From NCBI RefSeq assembly GCF_030817835.1, contig NZ_JAUSZR010000001.1:4526001-4590000 (forward strand): a stretch of 64,000 nucleotides of DNA. The letters are read 5' to 3'. The notes beneath the pieces are model-generated. The model had not been told where the DNA came from. It saw nothing but the letters and a program-made list of their open reading frames with translations, and ran no database searches. The stretch comes from Pseudarthrobacter sp. W1I19. Lineage in GTDB: Bacteria; Actinomycetota; Actinomycetes; Actinomycetales; Micrococcaceae. Positions 49,966-58,967 of this stretch are shown piece by piece; the first letter of the stretch is position 1; every line of letters starts with the position of its first letter. A program made the position numbers and the translations under genes.

Positions 49966-51406
49966 TGTTGTGGTGGTGGGTGCAGGGCCCAACGGACTGG
50001 CGGCGGCAGTGGTGATGGCGCGGGCAGGGCTGTCCGTGGAACTCTTCGAAGCCGGCCCAAGCATCGGCGGCGGCACCCGCACCAGTGAGCTGATGCAGCC
50101 CGGGCACTTCCACGACATCTGCTCGGCGGTGCATCCGATGGCCGTGGCATCACCGTTCTTCAAGGCCTTCGAACTGTTCCGGCGCGTCAACCTCATCACG
50201 CCCGAGCTGTCCTACGCCTCGCCCTTGGACGGCGGACGCGCTGCCCTCGCATACCGGTCGCTTGACCGGACAGCCGAGGAGTTGGGCCGCGACGGCGAGG
50301 CCTACCGGAGACTGATGGCGCCCCTGGTCCAACGCATCGACGACGTTATGGACTTCACGCAGAACCAGCTCCTTCGGATCCCGCGCAACCCCGTGGCGGC
50401 GGGGATTTTCGGGCTGAGGACACTGGAGCAGGGATCGCGGCTGTGGAACACACGGTTCAGGGAAGAACTAGCGCCCGCCCTGCTCGCAGGCGTGGCGGCG
50501 CACGCGATCTCCCACCAGCCGTCCCTGGCAGCTTCCGGCGGCGGGTTGATGCTGGGAGCACTGGGACACGCGGGAGGATGGCCTATTCCGGAAGGCGGGT
50601 CCGCATCCATAGCTGCGGCCCTGGCCGAGGACCTCGCTGCGCACGGGGGTGTAATCCACACCGATACACCAATCGACCGGCTTGAGGACCTTCCCCCTGC
50701 ACGCGCCACTCTCTTGAACGTGGCTCCGCAAGGGCTGTTGAACATGGCGGGCCATGCCCTGCCCACTCGCTACCGTGCGGCCCTGGAATCCTTCAGGTAC
50801 GGCAACGGTTCCTGCAAAGTGGACTTCATCCTTTCCGGTCCTGTGCCTTGGACTGCACCTGAACTTGCCAACGCCGGGACAGTCCACCTCGGCGGGACGC
50901 GGGCAGAAGTTGCCCGCTCTGAGAACGAGGTCAGCGCCGGCAAACACCCGGAACGGCCCTATGTGCTGGTGGCCCAACAGTCCCGCTTCGACGCCGGCCG
51001 CGCCCCCGCCGGCCGCCAGACCCTCTGGGCGTACTGCCACGTCCCGGCTGGTTCAACGAGGGACATGACGGAAGCCGTGACAGCCCAGGTGGAACGTTTC
51101 GCCCCCGGGTTCCGGGACGTTGTGGTGGAGTCCAGGGCCATCACCGCCGCCGGACTGTCCAAGTACAACCGGAACTACGTGGGCGGGGACTTCAGCGCCG
51201 GAAGCATGGACATGCTGAACCTGGTGCAGCGGCCCGTGGTTTCGCCTGTGCCCTGGCGTACGCCGTTACGTGGCGTCTACCTTTGCTCCTCCTCAACCCC
51301 GCCCGGGCCAGGGGTCACCGGCATGCCGGGCTACCACGCGGCCAAGTATGCCCTTCAGGACATATTTGGCACCGGGCTCCCGTCATTAGGGTTCGAAGCG
51401 GACTGA
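49958..51406 (+). CDS. FAD-dependent oxidoreductase (phytoene desaturase-like)
   Basis: 482 residues. Dinucleotide-binding motif VVVVGAGPNGLAAAVVMARAG followed by ELFEAGPSIGGG; the middle resembles phytoene-dehydrogenase/amine-oxidase type flavoproteins (DICSAVHPMAVASPFF), and the C-terminal FAD site with CSSSTPPGPGVTGMPGYHAA is present. No other carotenoid gene is next door, so the substrate is open. Coupled to the GT87-like gene by overlap. Confidence 0.9.
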   Translation: MPDVVVVGAGPNGLAAAVVMARAGLSVELFEAGPSIGGGTRTSELMQPGHFHDICSAVHPMAVASPFFKAFELFRRVNLITPELSYASPLDGGRAALAYRSLDRTAEELGRDGEAYRRLMAPLVQRIDDVMDFTQNQLLRIPRNPVAAGIFGLRTLEQGSRLWNTRFREELAPALLAGVAAHAISHQPSLAASGGGLMLGALGHAGGWPIPEGGSASIAAALAEDLAAHGGVIHTDTPIDRLEDLPPARATLLNVAPQGLLNMAGHALPTRYRAALESFRYGNGSCKVDFILSGPVPWTAPELANAGTVHLGGTRAEVARSENEVSAGKHPERPYVLVAQQSRFDAGRAPAGRQTLWAYCHVPAGSTRDMTEAVTAQVERFAPGFRDVVVESRAITAAGLSKYNRNYVGGDFSAGSMDMLNLVQRPVVSPVPWRTPLRGVYLCSSSTPPGPGVTGMPGYHAAKYALQDIFGTGLPSLGFEAD

Positions 51407-51474
51407 CCCCCGCTCCCTCCTCTGCTGCCGTGCCGATGGCAAGCTGACGGCAAAAACCGGGAGATAATGGCCCG

Positions 51475-53463
51475 ATGGGGATATCTACAAAACTGTCTTT
51501 GGGCATCGCTGCCGTCATTCTTGGAACATCACTGGTGGCTTGCGATGACGGCAGGAGTGGCGCCGAAGCCGCCGCCAAACAGCTCGCCAGCGCAGTCGCC
51601 GGGCTGGATGTGGGATCGGTGGCCTTCGAAGGTAAGGATTCTTCAGCTGCGAATGATCAGCTGAAGAGCGTTTTCGCTGCCCTCGACCCCTCGAAGCCAG
51701 CCGTTGAAGCCGGCGAACTGACGCTTGATGGCGACAACGCTTCAGCACCGCTGAACTACACCTGGAATTTCGGCGGTGCCGAATGGAAGTACACCCTGTC
51801 CGCGAAGTTCAAGAAGTCGGGGGACAAATGGCTTACCGTCTGGGACCCTGCCACTTTGGCGCCGGGGCTGGCGGACAGCGAGATCCTGACCAAAGGTTCA
51901 CAGTCACCCCAGCGCGCGGACATTCTGGGCGCCGGAGACGTGCCCCTGGTGACATACCGTGCGGTGGTGAACGTTGGCATCGACAAGCCCCAGCTGGGGG
52001 CTGCAGATCCCGCTGATTCCGCCGGCAAGCTTGCCGCCCTGGTGGGGGTGGATCCCGCCGCGTACAGCCAGCAGGTGCAGGCCTCCGGTGCCGAGGCCTT
52101 TGTTTCCGCGATAACGCTGCGCGACGAAGGCCGCACCATCACCAACGAGCAGATTGCGGCCATTCCCGGAGCGCGTGCCATTCCCGCGAGCATGCCGCTG
52201 GCCCCCAGCCGCACCTTTGCCCGGGCCGTCCTCGGCTCCGTCGGAGAGGCCACTGCCGAGCAGATCGAGGCATCAAAAGGCGAATTGACGGCGGGCGACG
52301 TGACCGGCATTGGCGGGCTGCAGCAACAGTACGACGAACAACTCAGGGGGACGGACGCCGTCGTGATCCGTGCCCAGCGGGCGGACCTGACGCGGGAACA
52401 GATCCAGTCCGCCGCCACTGACCCGCGCCGGGTGCTGTTTGAAGTGAAACCCACCCCGGGAACGCCGCTGAAGACTACCCTGGACCCAACGCTCCAGTCA
52501 CTGGCGGAAACCACCCTTGAAGGCGTGGAACCGGCCTCCGCGATTGTGGCCCTCCGGCCGTCCAGCGGGGCTGTCCTGGCCGCCGCGTCAGGGCCGGGAA
52601 GCAACGGCTACAACACCGCCATGCTGGGCCAGTACGCACCGGGTTCCATCTTCAAAATGGTGGACTCGCTGGCGATGTTCCGGAACGGCCTGACCCCGGA
52701 TTCGAAGGTTGAGTGCACACCCACCTTGAACGTGGAAGGGCGGACCTTTAAAAACGCCGAAGGGTATCCGGAGAGCTCCCTGGGTTCGGTGACTCTTCGC
52801 GATGCCTTCGCGCACTCCTGCAACACGGCCTTCATTGCCGCACGGGAGAAGGTCTCCCAGGGCCAGCTTGAAGCAGCAGCCCTGGCGATGGGCATCGCCG
52901 TCGAAGCACCCACCCTCGGCGCCGATGCCTTTCTGGGCTCCGTTCCCGGCGAGGCCGCCGGCACAGAGCACGCCGCCTCCATGATTGGCCAGGGCAAAGT
53001 GCTGCTGTCTCCGTTGGCCGCTGCCATGATGGCCGGCTCGGTGGCCAAGGGCGCTCCGGTTGCCCCGCAGCTTGTCCTGAATCCCGACGCCGGCGCTGCC
53101 GCCGAGGGAACCACCAGCGGGTCCTCTGTTCCGCCGGCGCAGCCCTCCGCCACCGCCAGTGCTGAGGCGCCGTCCCAGGCATCCGGAAATCCGATTACCG
53201 CTGAGGAAGCGACGAAGCTGGCCGACATGATGCGCGCCGTCGTGACCTCCGGACATGCCGGTTTCCTCGCCAGCGTCCCGGGGGCACCCGTGGGGGCCAA
53301 GACCGGCACGGCGGAGTTCGGGAAGGAAAACCCGCCCAAGACCCACGCCTGGATTGTGGCGGTGCACGGCGACCTCGCGGTAGCTGTGTTTGTGGAGGAC
53401 GGCGGCCTGGGTGCAACAACCTCCGGCCCGCTGCTGCAGAAGTTCCTCACCGCCGCCGGCTAG
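51475..53463 (+). CDS. Lipoprotein class B penicillin-binding protein (MecA-N-like)
   Basis: 662 residues. Lipoprotein signal peptide with lipobox LVAC (Cys23). The N-terminal part (about 28-150) resembles an NTF2-like MecA_N domain (LNYTWNFGGAEWKYTLSAKF), followed by a dimerisation-like domain and a transpeptidase domain with SIFK (391-394), SCN (448-450) and KTG (609-611). It is a D,D-transpeptidase held to the membrane by lipid rather than a helix. A GATAAT -10-like element ends 6 nt before the ATG and there is no RBS, suggesting a leaderless mRNA. It could be a low-affinity PBP conferring beta-lactam tolerance. Confidence 0.92.
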   Translation: MGISTKLSLGIAAVILGTSLVACDDGRSGAEAAAKQLASAVAGLDVGSVAFEGKDSSAANDQLKSVFAALDPSKPAVEAGELTLDGDNASAPLNYTWNFGGAEWKYTLSAKFKKSGDKWLTVWDPATLAPGLADSEILTKGSQSPQRADILGAGDVPLVTYRAVVNVGIDKPQLGAADPADSAGKLAALVGVDPAAYSQQVQASGAEAFVSAITLRDEGRTITNEQIAAIPGARAIPASMPLAPSRTFARAVLGSVGEATAEQIEASKGELTAGDVTGIGGLQQQYDEQLRGTDAVVIRAQRADLTREQIQSAATDPRRVLFEVKPTPGTPLKTTLDPTLQSLAETTLEGVEPASAIVALRPSSGAVLAAASGPGSNGYNTAMLGQYAPGSIFKMVDSLAMFRNGLTPDSKVECTPTLNVEGRTFKNAEGYPESSLGSVTLRDAFAHSCNTAFIAAREKVSQGQLEAAALAMGIAVEAPTLGADAFLGSVPGEAAGTEHAASMIGQGKVLLSPLAAAMMAGSVAKGAPVAPQLVLNPDAGAAAEGTTSGSSVPPAQPSATASAEAPSQASGNPITAEEATKLADMMRAVVTSGHAGFLASVPGAPVGAKTGTAEFGKENPPKTHAWIVAVHGDLAVAVFVEDGGLGATTSGPLLQKFLTAAG

Positions 53464-53557
53464 GAGTTTTTGTCCAGGTATGCAGGCTTGCAGGGCGGGT
53501 TAAGTCGGCTTGTCTGGACAAGAATTCAGGTGCTGGGCTCGTGGGAAGATGGAATGT

Positions 53558-55240
53558 GTGGCCCATATTGACGTTTCCGGTATCGATTACTTCCTCTCCG
53601 ACGGCACGCAGCTGCTCAACGGTGTGACCTTCAAGGTTCCGGACGGCACTAAAACTGCCTTGATCGGCCCCAACGGTACTGGCAAGACAACGCTGTTCCG
53701 GATCATCGCCGGAGACCTGGTGCCTGATGAAGGGGTTATCGGCCGGTCCGGGAACATGGGCATCATGCGCCAGTTCGTCGGCCAGGTCCGCGATGACTCG
53801 ACAGTGCGCGACCTGCTGGTCTCTGCCGCGCCGCCTGCGCTGGCCATTGCGGCCCGCGAGGTCGACGAGGCGGAGCTTGCGATGGTGGAGCACGACGACG
53901 AGCCAAGCCAGATGCGCTACGCCCAGGCCATCGTGGACTGGGGTGACGCGGGCGGTTACGACGTCGAGACGGTCTGGGATGAGGTGTGCATGGCGGCGCT
54001 GGGGCTCCCCTTTGACCGCGCGCAGCACCGCCCGGCGTCGAGCCTGTCCGGCGGCGAGCAGAAGCGGCTGGTCCTTGAAGCGCTCTTTGCCGGCCCTGAT
54101 GACCTGCTGCTGCTCGACGAGCCGGACAACTACCTGGACGTGCCGGGCAAGCGCTGGCTCGAGGAGAAGCTGAACGAATCCAAAAAGACGGTCTTTTTCA
54201 TCAGCCACGACCGGGAGCTGCTGAACAACGCTGCCGGCCGGATCGTCACGCTTGAGCCGGGCATCAACGGGGCCGGAGCCTGGATCCACGGCGGTGGGTT
54301 CGGCTCCTATGTGGAGGCGCGGGCGGACCGCAATGCCCGCTTTGAGGAACTGCGCAAGCGGTGGGACGAGGAGCACGTCAAGCTCAAGGAACTCGTCAAC
54401 ATGTACAAAAACAAGGCTGCCTTCCGCTCCGACATGGCCAACCGGTACCACGCCGCCCAGACCCGGCTGGCAAAGTTCCTGGAGATCGGGCCGCCCGAGG
54501 CGCTGCCCATTGAGCAGAACGTACAGATGCGGCTCAAAGGCGGCCGCACCGCCAAGCGCGCCATCGTAGCCGAAAAGCTGGAGCTGACCGGCCTCATGAA
54601 GCCGTTCTCCACGGAAGTATGGTTCGGCGACCGCGTGGGCGTCCTGGGATCCAACGGTTCCGGCAAATCCCACTTCCTTCGGCTGCTCGCCACCGGCGGC
54701 ACCGATCCGGAGCGGGAGCACCTGCCGGTATCCGACGTCGAAATCGCCGAAGTGCCCCACGAAGGCACCGTGAAACTTGGCGCCCGCATCCGTCCCGGCT
54801 TCTTTGCCCAGACCCACGTGCGCCCGGACCTGCTGGGCAAAACACTGCTGGAAATCCTGCACCGCGGCGACGAACACCGGTCCGGGCTGGGCCGTGAGGC
54901 AGCAGCCGGTGCCCTCGACGGGTATGGGCTGGCCGGGCAGTCGGAACAAAAGTATGAGTCCCTGTCTGGCGGTCAGCAGGCCCGGTTCCAGATCCTGCTC
55001 CTGCAGCTGAGCGGCGCCACGCTGCTGCTCCTCGACGAACCGACGGACAACCTGGACCTGCACTCAGCCGAGGCCCTTGAACGGGCCATCGATCACTTCG
55101 AGGGCACCGTCCTGGCGGTGACGCACGACCGGTGGTTTGCCCGAACCTTCGACCGTTTCCTGGTGTTCGGATCCGACGGGAAGGTCTACGAATCGGACGA
55201 GCCGGTGTGGGACGAGAAGCGGGTGGAACGAGCCCGCTGA
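53558..55240 (+). CDS. ABC-F family ATP-binding protein
   Basis: 560 residues from GTG at 53558, before AHIDVSGIDYFLSDG. Two ABC domains on one chain with no membrane segments: Walker A GPNGTGKTTL and GSNGSGKSHF, signatures LSGGEQKRL and LSGGQQARF, and an inter-domain linker with charged helices (about 250-320). ABC-F proteins act on ribosomes, in translation control or antibiotic protection. It lies downstream of the lipoprotein PBP. No peptide leader or attenuator is evident, so a housekeeping role is as likely as resistance. Confidence 0.95.
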   Translation: MAHIDVSGIDYFLSDGTQLLNGVTFKVPDGTKTALIGPNGTGKTTLFRIIAGDLVPDEGVIGRSGNMGIMRQFVGQVRDDSTVRDLLVSAAPPALAIAAREVDEAELAMVEHDDEPSQMRYAQAIVDWGDAGGYDVETVWDEVCMAALGLPFDRAQHRPASSLSGGEQKRLVLEALFAGPDDLLLLDEPDNYLDVPGKRWLEEKLNESKKTVFFISHDRELLNNAAGRIVTLEPGINGAGAWIHGGGFGSYVEARADRNARFEELRKRWDEEHVKLKELVNMYKNKAAFRSDMANRYHAAQTRLAKFLEIGPPEALPIEQNVQMRLKGGRTAKRAIVAEKLELTGLMKPFSTEVWFGDRVGVLGSNGSGKSHFLRLLATGGTDPEREHLPVSDVEIAEVPHEGTVKLGARIRPGFFAQTHVRPDLLGKTLLEILHRGDEHRSGLGREAAAGALDGYGLAGQSEQKYESLSGGQQARFQILLLQLSGATLLLLDEPTDNLDLHSAEALERAIDHFEGTVLAVTHDRWFARTFDRFLVFGSDGKVYESDEPVWDEKRVERAR

Positions 55241-55253
55241 GGTCATGTCCCCA

Positions 55254-55290
55254 ATGATCAAATGATCAGAAGTTGCTATCATTTGATCAT
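55254..55290. promoter_or_regulatory. Inverted-repeat operator overlapping the regulator start codon
   Basis: ATGATCAAATGAT (55254-55266) and its exact complement ATCATTTGATCAT (55278-55290) flank an 11-nt spacer. The right arm overlaps the ATG of the DeoR-like gene at 55289. A 13-bp perfect inverted repeat at this place is a likely autoregulatory binding site of the DeoR-family protein. Confidence 0.75.
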
Positions 55291-56062
55291 GAAGACGGAC
55301 GATCGGCACCGCATTATCGCCGAACTGCTGCGCCGGCGCCATGAGGTGTCGGTAGAGGAGCTGACGCTTGCCTGCGACGCTTCGGGGGCAACTATCCGCC
55401 GGGACCTTGAGGTCCTCGCTGCCAACGGCGTCCTCCGCCGGGTCCACGGCGGAGCCCGGAGCCTCATCGGCCATGGGGAGAATCCGGGCTACGGGCAGCG
55501 GGAGCTGGAGGACCAGGACGCCAAGAAGCGCATCGCCGCCGCCGTTGCCGGTCTCCTCCGCGACCGGGAGCATGTATGGCTGGACAGCGGCAGCACCGCA
55601 ACCGAGGTGGCCCGGGCATTGGCTGGGAGGGACCTGACGCTGATGCCGATGTCACTGCGGTCGCTCAACGTGCTCGCGGCTGAGGAAGCGACGGCCGGAA
55701 CCCGCCCCGCCCTGCTGCTGCCAGGCGGAAGCCTCGTTCCCGCCGAACTGTGTTTCCGCGGTCCGCTCGCGGAATCCAACGTCCGGTCGCTGCGCTTCGA
55801 CACGGCAGTTGTAACCCCCTGCGCTGTGGACCTCAAGGACGGACTTCTTGCCCATGACCTGGAGGACGCGGCGGTGAAGCGGGCCGGGCTGGAATCAGCG
55901 TCCCGAGTGGTGGTGGCGGCCGCCGCCGCGAAATGGGAAGCCCATGCCAGGGCCCTTGTGGCCGGCCTCGACCGTGTGGACATCATGGTCACGGACAAGC
56001 AGTTCAGCCAGGACGAACGACGACGACTTGAAGACAACTCTGTGGAAGTAGTGAACGTATGA
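55289..56062 (+). CDS. DeoR/GlpR-family transcriptional regulator
   Basis: 257 residues from ATG at 55289. N-terminal winged helix-turn-helix of the DeoR family (DRHRIIAELLRRRHEVSVEE, ATIRRDLEVLAANG), then the DeoRC sugar-phosphate-binding domain (LDSGSTATEVARAL, TDKQFSQDERRRLE). Such proteins repress sugar or nucleoside genes and are released by a phosphorylated sugar. The strong inverted repeat over the start suggests autorepression. Its stop overlaps the MFS transporter start by 4 nt, so the transporter is probably its main target. Confidence 0.94.
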   Translation: MKTDDRHRIIAELLRRRHEVSVEELTLACDASGATIRRDLEVLAANGVLRRVHGGARSLIGHGENPGYGQRELEDQDAKKRIAAAVAGLLRDREHVWLDSGSTATEVARALAGRDLTLMPMSLRSLNVLAAEEATAGTRPALLLPGGSLVPAELCFRGPLAESNVRSLRFDTAVVTPCAVDLKDGLLAHDLEDAAVKRAGLESASRVVVAAAAAKWEAHARALVAGLDRVDIMVTDKQFSQDERRRLEDNSVEVVNV

Positions 56063-57246
56063 GCATAAATACAGGTACGGCACAACAGGCCGGACTTAAG
56101 GCAGCCGCGGCCGCCACCTTTGTTGTCTTTGGCATCAACGGACTGGTTTTCGCCAGCTGGGCGGCGAGGATTCCCGCAGTCACCGAAACGCTGCAGATCA
56201 CGTCGGGCCAGATGGGGACTTTGCTGCTTTGTACCGCCGTCGGCTCACTGCTCGCCCTGCCCACCGCCGGATGGGTGGTAGGACGGCTCGGTACGGCGAA
56301 CACGGTACGCCTGGGCGGGTTGCTGGCCTCGGCCGCCGGTGTGGGAATCGCGTTGTCACTTTCCATCGCGTCCATCCCCGGCACAGCCGTTTCCCTGTTC
56401 TTCTTCGGCATCGCGATCGGCCTGTGGGATGTTTCCCAGAACATCGAAGGTGCGGACGTGGAACACAAGCTCCGGCGGACCATCATGCCGCAGTTCCACG
56501 CTGCCTTCAGCGGCGGTGCCTTCGTTGGTGCCCTTATCGGCGCGGGCCTGTCCAACCTTGGCGTTGACCTTCCGCTGCACCTGCTGGTCATCGTGGGCAT
56601 TGTTCTGGTGGTGACCATGATTGCGCCCCGCTTCTTCCTTCCGCACGTCCCCGTTCCCGCCGACGGCGCCAAGGCCGTCAAGGGCCCGTCCGCCTGGCGG
56701 GACAGCAGGACCGTGCTCATCGGCATTGTTGTCCTTGGAGCCACGCTGACCGAAGGCGCAGGCAACGACTGGATCGCCAAAGCGTCAGTGGACGGCCTGG
56801 GCACCTCCGAATCCACGGGCGCGCTGATGTTCGCCCTCTTTGTCCTGGCCATGACGGCGATGCGCTTCCTGGGCGGCCGCGTCATCGACAAGTACGGCCG
56901 GGTTGCCGTGCTCCGGGCGAGCATGGCCGCAGCTGCGGCCGGACTGTGCCTCTTTGTGCTTGCCGGAAACCCATGGCTGGCCGCAGTGGGTGCCGCGCTC
57001 TGGGGCATAGGGGCTGCCCTGGCCTTTCCGATGGGTATGTCCGCTGCTGCCGACGATCCCCAGCACGCTGCAGCACGGGTCTCGGTAGTGTCCACCCTGG
57101 GATACATTTCCTTCCTGGCAGGTCCTCCCCTGTTGGGTTACCTGGGCGATCTCACGGGTATCCACAACGCATTGCTGGCAATTCTTGCCCCCATCCTGGT
57201 GGCGCTCCTGCTGGCTGGCGCTGCCAAGCCGTTGAAGGCCAAGTAG
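56059..57246 (+). CDS. MFS transporter
   Basis: 395 residues with twelve predicted helices and MFS features (the first helix begins AATFVVFGINGLVFASWAAR, a central cytosolic loop at about 195-215, and the GGRVIDKYGR loop motif). This subtype with WAARIPA is common in actinobacteria and often transports sugars or metabolites, but the substrate is not certain. Coupled to the DeoR-like regulator, which suggests a carbohydrate or nucleoside derivative. Confidence 0.93.
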   Translation: MSINTGTAQQAGLKAAAAATFVVFGINGLVFASWAARIPAVTETLQITSGQMGTLLLCTAVGSLLALPTAGWVVGRLGTANTVRLGGLLASAAGVGIALSLSIASIPGTAVSLFFFGIAIGLWDVSQNIEGADVEHKLRRTIMPQFHAAFSGGAFVGALIGAGLSNLGVDLPLHLLVIVGIVLVVTMIAPRFFLPHVPVPADGAKAVKGPSAWRDSRTVLIGIVVLGATLTEGAGNDWIAKASVDGLGTSESTGALMFALFVLAMTAMRFLGGRVIDKYGRVAVLRASMAAAAAGLCLFVLAGNPWLAAVGAALWGIGAALAFPMGMSAAADDPQHAAARVSVVSTLGYISFLAGPPLLGYLGDLTGIHNALLAILAPILVALLLAGAAKPLKAK

Positions 57247-57304
57247 GCCGCAACGCCGGGAACAGCCGCTTCCGTCCCTTGTCCGCGGCGGTAGGGTGAG
57301 GGGC

Positions 57305-58801
57305 ATGCAGAGCAAATGGCGGACGAGCCATCGATGGATCAGCCGCACAGATAGATACCTCGTACGGCATGTTTCGCGTTTGCCGGGCGGAAACCATGAC
57401 GAGTTTTTCCGCAGGCTTTCGGCTGCCGCCAACCACGGAAAACTCTGGATGGGAATTGCAGCGGCCATCGCCATAATTCCCGGCAGGACGCGCCGGGCCG
57501 CCCTCCACGGACTCATCGCCCAAGCGGTGGCTTCGGCCGTTACCAACGGAATTTTCAAGACGCTCTTGCCCAGGGCCAGGCCCCTTCCGGAGCACCTTCC
57601 GGTATTCCGGTTCGTGCATCCGCAACCCAAAAGCTCATCCATGCCATCGGGCCACTCGGCCTCGGCTGTAGCATTCGCCGTGGGGGTGGGACTGGTGAAG
57701 CCGTCCATCGGTGTTGCGCTGGCCCCGGCGGCGCTGGGAGTGGCCTACTCCCGCGTTCACACCGGAGCGCACTGGCCCTCAGACGTGCTTTTTGGGTCTG
57801 CGATCGGGGTGGGTGCGGCGCTGATAACGCGGCGGTGGTGGCCTGTCCGTCCGCCCTTTCCGCAGACCAGCAGGACGTGGACCTCTGCCCCCGAACTGCC
57901 AGAGGGAGACGGGCTAAGCATTGTCGTAAACACCCTCGGCGGGTCCTTTAAGGAAGAAACGGCCGAGGCCCTCCTGCAGGTATTCCCAAAGGCGTATATA
58001 AGAACAGTGGAGCCGGATGAGGACCTCCGGGTAGCGATTGACCAGACGGCAGCCCGGCCGGCGACCCGCGCGCTGGGGGTGTGGGGCGGTGACGGAACCG
58101 TCGGAGCCGCGGCCGCGGCCGCCGTCGAACGTTCCCTCCCCCTGCTGGTGCTGCCTGGCGGGACACTCAACCACTTCGCCCGTGACGCCGGTACCGGGAG
58201 CCTGAAGGAGGCCCTTGCCGCAGCATCAAAGGGCGAAGCTGCCTTGGCCGACGTCGGCACTGTCACCGTGGAGCGCGGCCTGGCGGGCAAACCGGAAGCA
58301 GCAGAAGTGATCATGCTGAACACCTCCAGCATCGGGCTCTATCCCAACCTTGTGCGCCGGCGCGAACACCTGCAGCCGGCATTGGGAAAACCCCTGGCAG
58401 GAGTAGTTGCCATGTTCCGCACCTTCGCCGCCGGCACCCCCACCACCCTGACCGTGAACGGCCGCAGCCATAAGTTGTGGATAGCCTATGTAGGACGCGG
58501 CCGGTACTACCCCCGCGACCACGCACCGCTGTTCCGGCCCGTTCTCGACGACGGCGTCCTTGACGTTCGGATGATCACGGCAGATGAGTCCTTCGCCCGG
58601 CTCCGCCTGCTCTGGTCCGTGCTGACCGGCACAGTGGCCACCTCACGCATCACCCACCTGAGCGAGGCGACGAGCGTGCGGATCGAGGCAGGCGGGTCAC
58701 CCATGTCGCTGGCCGTGGACGGTGAGGCGGTGGCGGGCGTACGCAGCGTGGAATACAGCGTCCGGCGCCAGGCACTCACGTACTATTCCCCGCGCCCCTA
58801 A
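57305..58801 (+). CDS. Bifunctional PAP2 phosphatase / diacylglycerol kinase-like protein
   Basis: 498 residues from ATG at 57305. The N-terminal domain is a PAP2-type phosphatase with the three motifs K/RP (LPRARPLP), PSGHS and SRVHTGAHWPSD, and a few hydrophobic segments. The C-terminal half is a lipid kinase of the DAGK/YegS type with GGDGTVGAA and LVLPGGTLNHFARD. The fusion would combine phosphatidic acid dephosphorylation and lipid phosphorylation at the membrane. It is a single open frame without a break. The pairing occurs in other actinobacteria. Confidence 0.93.
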   Translation: MQSKWRTSHRWISRTDRYLVRHVSRLPGGNHDEFFRRLSAAANHGKLWMGIAAAIAIIPGRTRRAALHGLIAQAVASAVTNGIFKTLLPRARPLPEHLPVFRFVHPQPKSSSMPSGHSASAVAFAVGVGLVKPSIGVALAPAALGVAYSRVHTGAHWPSDVLFGSAIGVGAALITRRWWPVRPPFPQTSRTWTSAPELPEGDGLSIVVNTLGGSFKEETAEALLQVFPKAYIRTVEPDEDLRVAIDQTAARPATRALGVWGGDGTVGAAAAAAVERSLPLLVLPGGTLNHFARDAGTGSLKEALAAASKGEAALADVGTVTVERGLAGKPEAAEVIMLNTSSIGLYPNLVRRREHLQPALGKPLAGVVAMFRTFAAGTPTTLTVNGRSHKLWIAYVGRGRYYPRDHAPLFRPVLDDGVLDVRMITADESFARLRLLWSVLTGTVATSRITHLSEATSVRIEAGGSPMSLAVDGEAVAGVRSVEYSVRRQALTYYSPRP

Positions 58802-58967
58802 GACGGCGGTCCGAGGAGGCTGTCATCCAGGGGGACTACCCCGGTTTACCCCTGAATCATCCCTGAGACCGGCGAATTCGGGCAGTTGGATCGGTAGCGT
58901 GGGGGGTACACCACCGTCCCAGCAACCTCTCCCCCGCAGGGCACGCTGCCGTCCGAAGGAAACATCC

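Noticed and set aside
53447..55063. 538-codon minus-strand frame opposite the ABC-F gene
   Set aside because: Shadow of a gene with two complete ABC domains.
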